A stretch of 64,000 nt of DNA, taken from the NCBI GenBank assembly GCA_945873145.1, contig CAMCBZ010000002.1:1-64000 (forward strand), written 5' to 3'. The translations under genes and the position numbers were made by a program. Positions 8,280-18,657 of this stretch are shown piece after piece. The notes under the pieces were generated by a model. It was not told the DNA's origin. It saw only the letters and a program-made list of their open reading frames with translations, and ran no database searches. Origin of the DNA: an uncultured Prevotella sp. (GTDB taxonomy: Bacteria; Bacteroidota; Bacteroidia; Bacteroidales; Bacteroidaceae). Position 1 is the first letter of the stretch, and each line of letters opens with the position of its first letter.

Positions 8280-10259
8280 TCAAAGTATTTCGTAGAAGTA
8301 GCCGGTCTTTTCCTTGTCGATACCGTCATCAGTGACGTTCATCTCTATCTTCTTACAGATATACCGCTTATTGTGGAAGATGAAGATCTTCGAAGGGTCT
8401 GGGATGTCGTCTGTGATGAACTTGAATGATATGAGGTCGTGTGCATCTACAGGAGTTGTCTTAAAGCGGCTGTTGTTGTCATCCCTGCCTAAGTTCCCAA
8501 ACGTCCGGTTGCCGTTACCGAACGTCCGGCCGGTATTAGCAGGCGTGTATTCGAGCGACAATGACGCTCTTTCCGCTGACACGATGTAATCCGGGTACAT
8601 CCTATAGTCGGTGTAGAGCACAGGCGCACGATAATCGGTGTCCTCGTTGTCAAGTTGCTCATCACACGTAACGGCTGCATGACTCGCCCTGTTGACCACA
8701 CAATTGGCCTGAAAAGCTACCGGCATTCGTGTGTCGTCGCTTTCCTCTGATGATGAGCTGTCATCCGATGATCCTTGCATCGTGTCCTGTACGGTTATGT
8801 AATAGTTGCCGTCATCATCCACTTCCATATCTTCCACCGATGCCTCTTTCTCATTGGTGACCGATGGCACGACTATCCATCTATCGCCCATGCTGTCAAA
8901 CAACGATTCAATCCATTTCTTTTTCTTATCGTCCCCGTCAAGGTTATGTCGCTGATACATGGCCGCCGGGCAAATATTCAGCTGCTGTGAGCTGTCGCTG
9001 TTGATGTCGCGGATGATAGGGTTGAAGTAGCCGCATGCTGTCCTTCGCCATTCAGTCTCCTCGTTGTCCGGGTTGCCGTCTTTCGGCAGCTCGGCCCAGA
9101 CAAAGTAGATATGTCCAACCTTGAAGATGGTTGTACGGCGCTCCCGGTCGGTCATCTTCTCAGCCGCTGTGTTAAGCTCGGCGACGGTATCATATTCCTT
9201 TGTCTTGTATTGCTTGAATACCGACTGCGAGATATACTCACGCCAGTCGCGGTTGGCGGCACTGTCGAAGTTATACTCTATGTTCGACGTGGCGAGGTTG
9301 TCCAGTCCATCATCATCATGCTCCACGGAGAAGTCATCCTCGCACTCATACGATACCGTATCGTTGGTCAGCAGTTCGTTGGTGGCAGAGATGCTCACAG
9401 TCTTCGCCACTTCGTCGAATACGAAAGAGGCATTGAAGAACTTGCGCAGCTCATCGATGAACTTATACACCGTCCAGTGGGGCAGAGCGTCCTTAATCTT
9501 CCCCGACTTGCAAGCAGAGACAATGACGAGGCGGTTCCACGGTTCCTTATCGAAGTCATTCTTCACGATGGAATAACCCTCGTATTCCATTACCTTTTTG
9601 AGGATATAGAAAAGATACGGCTGAAGTGCAAGATTAATCATGACATGCAAATCGCCCTTCAGCTTATGTCCATTCGTTTTCAGCGTTACGCCCTTCATGG
9701 CCATCACGCGGTTAGCTTGTACGTCGTTGGTCTCATCATTGACAGGTGCAAGTACCGCCACGCCCTTCTGCCCCACGAAATTGGATTTTGTGAGGTCGAT
9801 GGGAAGAAACGCATTCTTGTTATCCATCGAGAAAGGCACGGAGTAACCGAACTTTGGCAGGGTGTCCGTGTCAACGCCGCTGTCGAGGATGACCGTGGGA
9901 TACTCTATCTCATCGATGAAGTGCTTCTCGAACTTTGAGTTGTACTTGATACGGCTCTTGCCTCCTACTATCTGTACCTTCACTTTCTCCGGAGTGATGG
10001 AAGTTACAGTGCCCTTGCCTGACATAACGAGACGGTTGACGGCATACAGTCGGCATGTCTCGAAGTCGGCAATGGTCTTTTTCACGTCGATGCGCTGCAC
10101 GTTGCCGAAGATCTTGCGGTTGGCCGCGATATCCATCGGGAACGTGATATCGTAGGTATACGAGCCCGAGTCTTTTACATACTGGTTCTCATATGTAACC
10201 TTTATCTTGTCGGAAGATGACGGGTAGGCTATCTTGCCGTCTAATGTGCATACTATCAT
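8280..10259 (-). CDS. Phage tail tip/baseplate protein
   Basis: A 659-aa protein directly after the tape measure gene (3-nt gap), the place of distal tail or tail-associated hub proteins in siphophages. The first 120 residues are strand-rich, and a Ser/Asp/Glu-rich linker near residue 490-510 separates it from the C-terminal part. No enzymatic motif is visible. It is the last gene of the long leftward late transcript, ending at the integrase terminator. The role is inferred from position and size. Confidence 0.6.
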   Translation of the reverse strand: MIVCTLDGKIAYPSSSDKIKVTYENQYVKDSGSYTYDITFPMDIAANRKIFGNVQRIDVKKTIADFETCRLYAVNRLVMSGKGTVTSITPEKVKVQIVGGKSRIKYNSKFEKHFIDEIEYPTVILDSGVDTDTLPKFGYSVPFSMDNKNAFLPIDLTKSNFVGQKGVAVLAPVNDETNDVQANRVMAMKGVTLKTNGHKLKGDLHVMINLALQPYLFYILKKVMEYEGYSIVKNDFDKEPWNRLVIVSACKSGKIKDALPHWTVYKFIDELRKFFNASFVFDEVAKTVSISATNELLTNDTVSYECEDDFSVEHDDDGLDNLATSNIEYNFDSAANRDWREYISQSVFKQYKTKEYDTVAELNTAAEKMTDRERRTTIFKVGHIYFVWAELPKDGNPDNEETEWRRTACGYFNPIIRDINSDSSQQLNICPAAMYQRHNLDGDDKKKKWIESLFDSMGDRWIVVPSVTNEKEASVEDMEVDDDGNYYITVQDTMQGSSDDSSSSEESDDTRMPVAFQANCVVNRASHAAVTCDEQLDNEDTDYRAPVLYTDYRMYPDYIVSAERASLSLEYTPANTGRTFGNGNRTFGNLGRDDNNSRFKTTPVDAHDLISFKFITDDIPDPSKIFIFHNKRYICKKIEMNVTDDGIDKEKTGYFYEIL

Positions 10260-10262
10260 AAC

Positions 10263-13200
10263 TTACTTGTTTCCTTTAATCTTATCCCAGTGGCTCCGGC
10301 TGCGGTCGAAGTCATCCCAGTCGGGCATCCTCACGTTGATATCGCCGTTGGCCAGCATCGTACTGAGCCGGTCGATGGTGTCCCGCGCCTGTTGCAGCGT
10401 GCCGGCAAGCTCGCTGTTGTCTGTCTGTACGTTGACTGTAGGCGCAGACACCACCGTGGCACCGCCTACGCCCATGGCGCGGCTCACGTCAGTGGCGGTG
10501 AGCCGTCCGACAGTGTTGTTTCGCTGAGCCACGTCGATAAGACGGAGGGCAGGCTGCAGCTGCGGATTGTTCACGGCGTTATGGTTTGCCACGAACTCAC
10601 CCTCATGCACCACTCCTGCTTCACGGCGGTAGCTGCTGCCACCCGTGAAGCCACCCTCGTAGTAGCCGGCTTCCTGCGCCTGTTGCTGTTTTTTGATGGT
10701 GGCAATCTGTATGGCACCAGCGGCAAGCGCGATGCCTGCGGCAATAGGAGCAAGTACCTGGTTTGCGGGCCAAGGAGCACCGGCCATAACCGATGCGTAC
10801 GCACTGATGGCACTCATGGCCGTCTGTGCTATGGCCTGAGCAATCTGCATTTTCACCTGCTTGCGGTTGTACTTGGTCTTGATTTTCGCAATTTCCTTTT
10901 CTTGCTTCTCCTGCAGTTTCTTTTGCTTCGCCTGGTTGTTGCCGGCTTTGTCGATGAGCTTCTCGTACTTTTTTTCAGTCTTCGTAACTTCCAGGTCGCA
11001 CTGAGCAGAATAGTATGAGGACATGGCATCCATGATAGGTGATATGGCATCGTAGGCAGCCTGCATTTTTTCCGCCATACCGTTGCACATATCTGAAGTG
11101 GCCTTGGACATGGCAGCCATTGCCTCCTCATGGGAGACGACACCATCTTTCTCCATTTCCTTAATCCTGGCCAGTGTCGAGGCATAGATGGTCACGTCTG
11201 AGGTAATGTAGTCCTTTACTCCTGTTCCCTTTGGATGGTCATTCTGGAAGTCTGCCTTGGCGTTGTTCGATGCAGTCTGATAAGCAGTATCGGCATTGCG
11301 CTTGAACTTCTCTCCGGCAGAGTTATATAGATTATTCTGAGACTGCTCGAGCTCGAATTGAAGAATAATATTCTTCCGGAGTTCAGCATACTTCTCAGTT
11401 ATCTCATTCTTTTTCTGTTCGTATTCTTCTTTCTTCTGGGCATCCTTCTTATAGATTTCTTCGAGTTGCTCCAACTCATAATGCTCCAGCCAATCGAGAC
11501 CATTCATGGTGAGTTTTTTTTGGGCCTCATTAGACTTTTTGCCATATTGCTCTGTCAACTGAGCGAGCAGTTCATTATAGTGCTGCGCATTCTGAAGCTT
11601 ATGCTCGCCCTCCATCTGTTCGATTTCTGCCTGCAGGTTCAGCCATTCCTCAGACCCCTTCTTATACAGAGCCTGCCTTTCCTGTAGTGCGTCGAGGTCA
11701 TTTTCATAAAGAGCCTCATTAACGCCCTCCTGGTTCTGATACATGATGGAACCCTGTTCGCTGTAAGCGGATTGCAGAGCAAGGGCAATCTCAGCATGTC
11801 GACGCTGTATCTCATCCTCGTCCATCTTAGTAACCTCTTTGTTGTAGTCTGCTTCCAGATCCGTTTTCTTTTTCAGTAGCTCCTTAGCCTGATCAGAGTC
11901 CTTACCGTAGATCTTGATCTGCTCATCAAGGCCTTCCTCCCGAATTTTCTGTTCCTTCTCGCGGAACTTCCTCAGGTCAATCTCGCCTTGTGAATACCGG
12001 CGGTAGTTCTCTACAAGCTCAACATCGGTAAGGGCTTTCTGTGCATCGATGGCCTGCTTCTGCTGTTTCTTAGCAAGCGCCTCGGCCTTCCGGGCTTCAG
12101 CCTCCTTCTTCTTCTGTGCATTTGCGGCAGCACGGTCGGCAGCCTTTTGCGCTTTCTCCTGCGCTTTCTTCTCATCATCGCTGACATAATCTGTATCACC
12201 TGAATTACCACCATTGCCTTTACCATTCCCTAAAGCCTCATTCTGCTTACGGGCTTTAGCCATGGATTTAGCTATCTCAGCTTCTTTCTTCTGATACTGA
12301 TTAAGGAATTCTCTTTGCTTCTTGTCATAGTAGTTCCAGTCTGCCTTGTAGTTGTTCCAATAAACATCCATCGGGGTCCTGCCATAGCCATTTTTCTGGA
12401 TATACGTTTCCTGGTTCCAACCATTCTTCAGTCCTTTTAGGGTGAAACCGCCATCGCCGTTCTTAAAGAACTCGCTTCCTGCATTCCATATTTTCTGTGC
12501 CACATGCGCAATGTTATTGGCAAAAGATTCGAACTGGCTGGCCAGTCCGTGGCGCATACTACCCCACCAGCTGCTCAGATACTCTTCATCGACATCTTGC
12601 TTTTTCCTTTCCATCTCCTCTACCTTTGACAGATAGACGCGAGCCTGTGCCTGTGCGAGTATCTGATTGGTGAGGTTGGATACAGCTTCCGCAGCCTCAT
12701 TGGTATAGATATTCTCCAAATTGAGGTTACCCAGATAGTCAGGATATTTCTCTTGCAGCTGTCTGATGGCTTCTTTTCTGGCAGCATCACCTGCTGTCTT
12801 ATCCTTGGCCACGGCTACGAGTTGAGAAAGTTCCGCCACTTCGCCACGGCAATCGGTAGCCGCCTGCCTGTTTGCCTCGGCCAGTTCTTTCTGCGATTCG
12901 GTGGCTTCATCACTCTTGGCTATCATAGCTATCAAGGCAGCGGTAACACCGGCGACGGCAGCTGCAGCGGCGAGATAAGGATTGGCGAGTATTACCTTAT
13001 TGAGGATCGTCTGTGCCGCCGTAGCCAGAGTTATCTCACCGCGCAAGTATTTATACGCTGTTGTTGCGGTAACGGTTGCAGCGGCATTCAGAGCCTGAAT
13101 GGCGGCATAAGCCTTGTCCTTGACATAATGCCAGGCTTTCACAACTTTGAGTTTCTGCCATTCCAAATTCTGATATTTAAGTGCAAGAGTGTATGTCGCG

Positions 13201-15221
13201 ATTGCAGCAGTCAGCGGAACGATGGTCCTCCAATACTTCGTTGTAAACGTAATTAGAGCATTTAAAGCTCTGACCGAAGCGGAGGCGGCCGACACACCGT
13301 ATTTGGCTATAGGCATGAGCTTCTGACCAAGGGTAATCGTCAACTCTTGGAAACTTTTCTTGGCCTTGTCAAGTCCTGCCTGAACAGTCTCGTTCTTTGT
13401 GTCGAACTCCTCGATAACCGATGTTCCTGCCTTATATGCCTCTGCTGCTGTTTCCTGTCTTTTCTTGATGTCGTCTATCTTATCTGCCATCGTAGTAAGG
13501 ACAGCGGTTGCGCGAGTTCCATCAAGACTCATATCCTGGAACATCTTTGCAAGAGTGTTGAAGTTGCCTTTCTTATTGAGTGACTCCAAGAAATCAATGA
13601 CGGCCCCGTTGGCATCTGTTTTCAACTTCTTTGAGAATTCCTCAAAGGGAATGCCGGCCATCTTTGCGAACGTCTTAGTGTCCGTTGTCATCTTGGTGAG
13701 CAACTGCGAGAAGGCTGTGGATGCCATTTCATCTTTTTGCATGTTCTCATCCATGACCGCGCCGAATCCCATGATTTGGGTCTGAGATAGGCCAAACTGC
13801 TTGCCAACACCGGCGACCCTCGCAGTGAAGTCGACGAGATACCCGGCATTGGCCGAGCAGCTTTGCGCAAGCTCGTTGACAGCGGAACCAGTGGCAAGCA
13901 TGGCACCTCGAAGTCCCTTTTTCTCATCCTCGCCGAAAGCCATCGCCAGCTTACCAATCTGGTCAACAGCGCCCTTGCCGAGGTCATCGCCAAGAGATAC
14001 GGAGATTTTGTCGGCGGCATCAACAAACTCCTCGATGGCATCCTTTGACGTGATACCAAGCCTGCCCGCCGCTCCTGCAAGCTCGTTAAGCTGCTCTCTC
14101 GATGTACGAGTGTCCATTTTTTTAAAGTCCTCGTTCATCTCCAATACTTCTTCTTTGGTCTGGCCGGTATACTTCATAGTGTCGGCCATGACATCATCCA
14201 TCTTGGCATAGGCATCGGTACATTGACGGACGGTGTCAGTCAGGCCTGTTAACCCTGCCCATATCTGCGTGATGGCACCCCAGTTATCATTAAGGAGCTT
14301 AATGCCTCGACTGAAGATGTTTCCTTTTTCCTCTTTCGGATTGGCAGCCTCGTTAATCTTGTTAATCTCATCCTTTAGCTTCCGGGCCTTCTCGGTCAGC
14401 TCATCGAAACGAGCATCACCCTGACTGGTATTGCGCAGCTGCTCATTGACCAGCTTTAAAGAATATTCGAGGTCTCGGATATTTGACCCGTCTAAATTTT
14501 TCAGTGTCCTGTCAATGAGTTGATTTTCTCTTGTAAGGTCGGCAGCTGCACGTGTGGCAGCCGCTATCTCCTTATCGTATTGGTCTATCGTCTTGTTGGC
14601 GCTTTGCTGTGCATCCTCAACCTGGGCAATACGGCTCTTTATTTTATCAAGATCAGCAGCTGCTGCCTTATATGCAGTTGTGTCCGGCTGAAGTTTACTT
14701 AGTTTCTCCTGAGCAGCAGCGGCGGCACGACGCAGTTCTTCCATAGATGAAGTATTAAGGTTGGCAAGAACATTAGATAGGTTCTTACCAGCCTCTGAAT
14801 TTTTCTTCATCTCCTTGGCCGAGTCTCCGGCTGTCTCTTTCAGTTCAAGTATTCTCGCGTTCGCTTTCTGAAGAACTTCATCCAGCTGCTTGTATTCATC
14901 CGGGTCCGTAACGTCCTTCATGCGCTTCTTCAAGGCACGGGTGGCTTTCTCTATCTCACCCATAGATGCAGAGCCGAGATTATTGAGCGTATCGATGACA
15001 TCAGACACTCCGCTCTTGTATGCTTTCAACCTTGCCTCTGCCTCGCGCAGTGCCTTGTTAGTCTTATTTATGTCTGAGGCACTGCTATTCGGGTCTTTCA
15101 CGAGGGCATCCTTCTTAGCTTTCAGCTTGTCGATGGTGTCCTGCATCTGCTTCAGCTCATCCTTCGCCTGCTTTGCATTCAGTGTGACGACTGTGGTAAA
15201 CTCCTGATTATTTTTGGCCAT
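10263..15221 (-). CDS. Tail length tape measure protein
   Basis: A 1652-aa protein, by far the longest in the prophage, which should set tail length and help DNA pass the cell envelope. Long Ala/Lys/Glu-rich coiled coils occupy the first 320 residues and again about 1040-1420. Between them is a TMP-like region (about 340-620, with WAGLTGLTDTVRQ and GAAGRLGITSKDA), followed by several hydrophobic helices about 700-820. Near the C-terminus, residues 1440-1500 are Ala-rich and hydrophobic. Start taken at ATG 15221, giving MAKNNQEF; the upstream ATG at 15260 adds 13 unlikely residues. Confidence 0.9.
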   Translation of the reverse strand: MAKNNQEFTTVVTLNAKQAKDELKQMQDTIDKLKAKKDALVKDPNSSASDINKTNKALREAEARLKAYKSGVSDVIDTLNNLGSASMGEIEKATRALKKRMKDVTDPDEYKQLDEVLQKANARILELKETAGDSAKEMKKNSEAGKNLSNVLANLNTSSMEELRRAAAAAQEKLSKLQPDTTAYKAAAADLDKIKSRIAQVEDAQQSANKTIDQYDKEIAAATRAAADLTRENQLIDRTLKNLDGSNIRDLEYSLKLVNEQLRNTSQGDARFDELTEKARKLKDEINKINEAANPKEEKGNIFSRGIKLLNDNWGAITQIWAGLTGLTDTVRQCTDAYAKMDDVMADTMKYTGQTKEEVLEMNEDFKKMDTRTSREQLNELAGAAGRLGITSKDAIEEFVDAADKISVSLGDDLGKGAVDQIGKLAMAFGEDEKKGLRGAMLATGSAVNELAQSCSANAGYLVDFTARVAGVGKQFGLSQTQIMGFGAVMDENMQKDEMASTAFSQLLTKMTTDTKTFAKMAGIPFEEFSKKLKTDANGAVIDFLESLNKKGNFNTLAKMFQDMSLDGTRATAVLTTMADKIDDIKKRQETAAEAYKAGTSVIEEFDTKNETVQAGLDKAKKSFQELTITLGQKLMPIAKYGVSAASASVRALNALITFTTKYWRTIVPLTAAIATYTLALKYQNLEWQKLKVVKAWHYVKDKAYAAIQALNAAATVTATTAYKYLRGEITLATAAQTILNKVILANPYLAAAAAVAGVTAALIAMIAKSDEATESQKELAEANRQAATDCRGEVAELSQLVAVAKDKTAGDAARKEAIRQLQEKYPDYLGNLNLENIYTNEAAEAVSNLTNQILAQAQARVYLSKVEEMERKKQDVDEEYLSSWWGSMRHGLASQFESFANNIAHVAQKIWNAGSEFFKNGDGGFTLKGLKNGWNQETYIQKNGYGRTPMDVYWNNYKADWNYYDKKQREFLNQYQKKEAEIAKSMAKARKQNEALGNGKGNGGNSGDTDYVSDDEKKAQEKAQKAADRAAANAQKKKEAEARKAEALAKKQQKQAIDAQKALTDVELVENYRRYSQGEIDLRKFREKEQKIREEGLDEQIKIYGKDSDQAKELLKKKTDLEADYNKEVTKMDEDEIQRRHAEIALALQSAYSEQGSIMYQNQEGVNEALYENDLDALQERQALYKKGSEEWLNLQAEIEQMEGEHKLQNAQHYNELLAQLTEQYGKKSNEAQKKLTMNGLDWLEHYELEQLEEIYKKDAQKKEEYEQKKNEITEKYAELRKNIILQFELEQSQNNLYNSAGEKFKRNADTAYQTASNNAKADFQNDHPKGTGVKDYITSDVTIYASTLARIKEMEKDGVVSHEEAMAAMSKATSDMCNGMAEKMQAAYDAISPIMDAMSSYYSAQCDLEVTKTEKKYEKLIDKAGNNQAKQKKLQEKQEKEIAKIKTKYNRKQVKMQIAQAIAQTAMSAISAYASVMAGAPWPANQVLAPIAAGIALAAGAIQIATIKKQQQAQEAGYYEGGFTGGSSYRREAGVVHEGEFVANHNAVNNPQLQPALRLIDVAQRNNTVGRLTATDVSRAMGVGGATVVSAPTVNVQTDNSELAGTLQQARDTIDRLSTMLANGDINVRMPDWDDFDRSRSHWDKIKGNK

Positions 15222-15285
15222 AAAAAATGCTACCTTTTGATTTTTGACCAAAGGTAGCATCTATATGCGAATGGGAAAAATACTG

Positions 15286-15492
15286 TCAGAGGCTATTGTT
15301 AGACCCCCACAAGAGGTCATACAACGCGTTCTTTATCTTTCTGTTCTGTTGTCTTTCTTCTTCAATAAACCGTTTGTTGGCACGTCGTATGCGGTCTTTT
15401 TCATACTGGCTCATTCCACGACGGCTGCTGCTCTTGCGTGTGGCAAGAAATACTATCAACCAAGCAACCATTAAAGTAAGAAAGGCTTCCAT
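15286..15492 (-). CDS. Small membrane protein of the tail cluster
   Basis: A 68-aa protein with one N-terminal hydrophobic segment (residues about 4-18, AFLTLMVAWLIVFLA) followed by a very basic, coiled region. It lies between the presumed tail chaperone and the tape measure and has its own promoter at 15516-15547. I do not recognise a family. Confidence 0.5.
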   Translation of the reverse strand: MEAFLTLMVAWLIVFLATRKSSSRRGMSQYEKDRIRRANKRFIEEERQQNRKIKNALYDLLWGSNNSL

Positions 15493-15515
15493 ATCAGTGT
15501 CTTATTTATCTGCCA

Positions 15516-15547
15516 CAAATATACGAAGAATATTTGGATTGCGCAAG
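15516..15547 (-). promoter_or_regulatory. Leftward Bacteroidetes-type promoter before the tape measure region
   Basis: On the minus strand: CTTG at 15547-15544, a 20-bp spacer and TAtaTTTG at 15523-15516. A near-perfect palindrome (ACTGCAAT-a-ATTGCAGT, 15552-15568) sits just upstream and could be an operator or a hairpin after the preceding gene. Confidence 0.55.
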
Positions 15548-15574
15548 TTTTAACTGCAATAATTGCAGTAAACA

Positions 15575-16435
15575 CTAAGTCTTTTTCCTTATTTTCTCCA
15601 GCTCCTCTGCCTCACGTGCTTTTGCGTCGAGCTCAGTGAGCGCACGCCAGCAATTTAGCGACAGCACTTCCTTCTCCTTTGTCGGGTCGCCACCCGTCAA
15701 GGCTCGTAGCTGCACATTGTACAGCTCTATGAAGTTGACATGCTCTGGTTCTCCGTCTTCTACGGTGGTTTTCTTGAAGAAATGGGGAAAAGCATCGGCC
15801 ATCACGTGCTTAATATGGGCATACCAAAGCATTGTACCAATCCGCTCTCCGGGAGTGAGAACGACCTCATCAACCTTTCTGCCGGCATCGTCAACGGCAT
15901 CACCATGACCGGCTGCCCTGCCTTTCCTGTCATGGTAGAGCCACATGGCCACGTTGTCCAACCACTCCATATTCTTATCAGCTATGAAGTTCTGGTAATA
16001 TTTTTCGGCGTAGAGATATTCTTCGAAGCTGACTCCATCCTGCAAAAGACCATCGACCGCATGGAGGCCACAGACCGCATCCAACCTACAGTCCATGTCC
16101 TCCAATTGGTCGATGAAATCAAACTGGTGTATGAAGCTTTGCATCTCTGATGTCTTGATATAGATGACGCGCTTCTTGCCGTCCACCATCGTCCAGAACT
16201 TCCAGCCAAAGCGGGTGTGGCGGATGACGTGTAGATCACAGAAGTATATCAGCATGTAGGTCTTGATGGCCGTCGATTCTTTTTCGATAGCCATAAGATC
16301 AAAGACGATGCGCAGTTGCTCCTGGCTCAGCTCTTGCCACGACGTGGGCGCGGTGAAGTTTATGGTCACCGTGCGGCTCTTCTCATCCGTTGAAGACGTA
16401 GCCTGCGCTGTCCTTGCTGTTCTGGTATGGCTCAT
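15575..16435 (-). CDS. Phage protein in tail-assembly-chaperone position
   Basis: A 286-aa soluble protein without recognisable catalytic motifs. It precedes the tape measure by two genes, which is where tail assembly chaperones lie in siphophages. It has aromatic-rich helical segments, and a Glu/Lys-rich C-terminal helix. Its N-terminus overlaps the end of the previous gene by 53 nt. No slippery sequence typical of chaperone frameshifts stood out. The role is inferred from position only. Confidence 0.45.
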   Translation of the reverse strand: MSHTRTARTAQATSSTDEKSRTVTINFTAPTSWQELSQEQLRIVFDLMAIEKESTAIKTYMLIYFCDLHVIRHTRFGWKFWTMVDGKKRVIYIKTSEMQSFIHQFDFIDQLEDMDCRLDAVCGLHAVDGLLQDGVSFEEYLYAEKYYQNFIADKNMEWLDNVAMWLYHDRKGRAAGHGDAVDDAGRKVDEVVLTPGERIGTMLWYAHIKHVMADAFPHFFKKTTVEDGEPEHVNFIELYNVQLRALTGGDPTKEKEVLSLNCWRALTELDAKAREAEELEKIRKKT

Positions 16436-17222
16436 AGTTGTTTGCTTTATAGGCGATGCTCTCGCGGTAAAGTTTGAAAGTCTCTTTGTTGTCGTCGCTG
16501 TCGAGGATGCGCATCAGCCTGCGATAAACGGGCTGTTTGAGCGTCCCCAGGCTTTTCGTGGCCCAGGTGTCGGTGAACTTCACGATGAGACTCATCATCT
16601 CGCGGTAAGGCTCCAATCTGTTGGGGTCATTACGGCGGAAGGCATCGAGGATGTCGTCCATCTGGCGGTCGCCCATCTTCGTGCGCAGCATTTCCTCGGC
16701 ATCCTCTATCTGCTGCTTGTAGGCGAGCCAGTCGGTACTCGACGAGCCCTTGTGAGTGTCGAAGAAGTAGGTGTATTCATCATAGAGGTGGCCGATGTAG
16801 CGCCTTGCCTGTGATGTAGCTCCCCATGTGTCGCACCTAAGCAGGTTGAGCGTCATGGCAAGTACCTTGTAGTATTGTGTCCGCAGTTGTGACTCCAGTG
16901 CGTCCACACGTTGCTTAGAAGCAGGGGCGATGTTATCGTTTCTCACAACGCCGAAGCCCGTGGGGGTAAGCACGAGGTCAAGCTGACGCAGCACCGAGAT
17001 GAATGCAGACAGGCAGACCAACTGCTTGTACCATGACAGCAGCTGCGAGTCATTGCCTTTCCCCTCTAAATGCGTCATGCCAGCAACGCCAAGCAGATCG
17101 TCGTTGTAGAATGCAAGGTAACGGCTGATGGCGCTTGTTACCGACTCATATACTTCCTCATTGGCGCTCGTGCCCACGGGCAGCGCCTGTTCGAAATCAC
17201 TCTTGGTTATTGTTATCTCCAT
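16383..17222 (-). CDS. Putative head-tail connector protein (DUF6712-like)
   Basis: A 279-aa, mostly helical protein immediately after the portal gene (26-nt overlap), which matches the place of connector or adaptor proteins. The start is set at ATG 17222 (MEITITKSDF); the open frame extends to 17246. It resembles the DUF6712 proteins seen beside portals in Bacteroidales phages, but that recall is uncertain. No catalytic residues are apparent. Confidence 0.5.
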   Translation of the reverse strand: MEITITKSDFEQALPVGTSANEEVYESVTSAISRYLAFYNDDLLGVAGMTHLEGKGNDSQLLSWYKQLVCLSAFISVLRQLDLVLTPTGFGVVRNDNIAPASKQRVDALESQLRTQYYKVLAMTLNLLRCDTWGATSQARRYIGHLYDEYTYFFDTHKGSSSTDWLAYKQQIEDAEEMLRTKMGDRQMDDILDAFRRNDPNRLEPYREMMSLIVKFTDTWATKSLGTLKQPVYRRLMRILDSDDNKETFKLYRESIAYKANNYEPYQNSKDSAGYVFNG

Positions 17223-18657
17223 TGTCGTTTGAGTTTGAGTTTCCACTTACTTTCTTGGCATCCTTGTTTTCGTCGAGGGTGGTGAGCATGAGCATCGGCA
17301 CATCAACGGTACACCGCTCTGACCAACCGTTGAAATGCAGGATGACGTGGTAAGGCTTGGTCATCACGTCGTGATAAGGTTTCTCCAAAGCTTGTTTGAG
17401 GGTGAAGAGCTCACGCTTATCAGAGCCTGAGTTGTTCATCTGGCTCTTGCCGGGCGTGGCTCCCACGAGGTTGGGGTGCACGCCGTAGGCAAAGCAGAGG
17501 GCGTTGGCGGCCTCCTGCATGTCGTCGCTCCAGTTGCCGCCCTCTTTCTTCGAGGGGTCGTTGAGGTTGACGATGCGCACCATGCGGTTCTCCTTGCCGT
17601 TGGGGTCGATGTAGTAGCCGGTGATGAGGGCCTTGCCGGCATTCTGCACGCCGCACACGAAATCGACGATGTTTTGCCGCTCCTGCTTCTTGCGCTCCTC
17701 ACGCTTGACCGGGTCATCGATGTTCTCGTTGTCACATACGTTGTCCCAGTATTCCTCGTGTACCTCAATCTGTACACGCGGCGCACTGGTGTTCTTGATC
17801 ATGAACCGCTTGCCGATTCCTATCAGACGGTAGATGTCATACCACGAGTCGCGGAAGATGCTCGAATAGTAGGGCACGGGATAGTATTGGTATCCGGGGG
17901 TGGCCATACGCGAGAGGATGGCGAACTTGCGGTCCTTGGTGGGCTTGTTATGGATAAGTCCAGTGGCGGGGTCGGGACGCTTGCCCATGCGCACTTCAAG
18001 GTCGCCGAGGGGGTCCCAGTAGTCGAGCAGTGGGATGGCCTCGATGCGCTTCTCGTTGAAGTGGCCGACGCGGAAGTCGCCGAAGAAGACGTGCTCTATC
18101 TTTCCCGACACGGTGGAGGGGGCGTACTCAAAACGGCAGTAGCATGCCTCCTTGTGTCGCACCTGGGCTATCTGCGAGCCGTCTCGAGTGAGGATTATGC
18201 AGGTCACGGAGAAGTTGTACATCTGCATGTCGGTGCACTGCTCGGCAAAGCACTCCTGCAGGGAGTTCCTCAGGCAGAAGTCGCGGATGTCGGGGTCATC
18301 GACATCCTTCTTCTCTTTCCTGTCGACGAAGCGCAGCCCCTGGCCGTAGCAGCAGATGGTGTTGAACTGCTGGCACTGGGAGGTGATCATGTTGTCAAGG
18401 ACATACTTGCGGATGGTATCGGGGAGCATGTCGTCGATGCCGAAGGGCACATACTGGTAGCCCTTGCCGCCGATGGAAAGGGGCTTGACGTTCACTAGCC
18501 CGTCGTCCTCATCGAAGACATCACTGCTGTCCGAGCCATACTCAGAGGCCACGGAGTTATAGGCGGACGCACGGGTCACGCCCTGGGGCATGATGCGGAA
18601 GTGCTGCACGTCTCCGCTCTGCCCGGTCTGTACGAGTTCCAAGTCTTTATTGTTCAT
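17197..18657 (-). CDS. Phage portal protein
   Basis: The portal ring occupies one capsid vertex and passes DNA in and out. The 486-aa protein has the usual portal features: a conserved stretch around PDTIRKYVLDNMITSQCQQ, a central region rich in aromatic residues (YYPVPYYSSIFRDSWYD), and near the C-terminus ALCFAYGVHPNLVG followed by NNSGSDKRE. The tail is disordered and Asn/Ser/Asp-rich. It overlaps its neighbours by a few bases. Unusually it lies about 20 kb downstream of the terminase rather than beside it. Confidence 0.8.
   Translation of the reverse strand: MNNKDLELVQTGQSGDVQHFRIMPQGVTRASAYNSVASEYGSDSSDVFDEDDGLVNVKPLSIGGKGYQYVPFGIDDMLPDTIRKYVLDNMITSQCQQFNTICCYGQGLRFVDRKEKKDVDDPDIRDFCLRNSLQECFAEQCTDMQMYNFSVTCIILTRDGSQIAQVRHKEACYCRFEYAPSTVSGKIEHVFFGDFRVGHFNEKRIEAIPLLDYWDPLGDLEVRMGKRPDPATGLIHNKPTKDRKFAILSRMATPGYQYYPVPYYSSIFRDSWYDIYRLIGIGKRFMIKNTSAPRVQIEVHEEYWDNVCDNENIDDPVKREERKKQERQNIVDFVCGVQNAGKALITGYYIDPNGKENRMVRIVNLNDPSKKEGGNWSDDMQEAANALCFAYGVHPNLVGATPGKSQMNNSGSDKRELFTLKQALEKPYHDVMTKPYHVILHFNGWSERCTVDVPMLMLTTLDENKDAKKVSGNSNSNDNGDNNNQE

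Noticed and set aside
17476..18498. Rightward 340-aa frame
   Set aside because: Exactly antisense to the portal gene, with Val/Ala/Leu-rich shadow composition.
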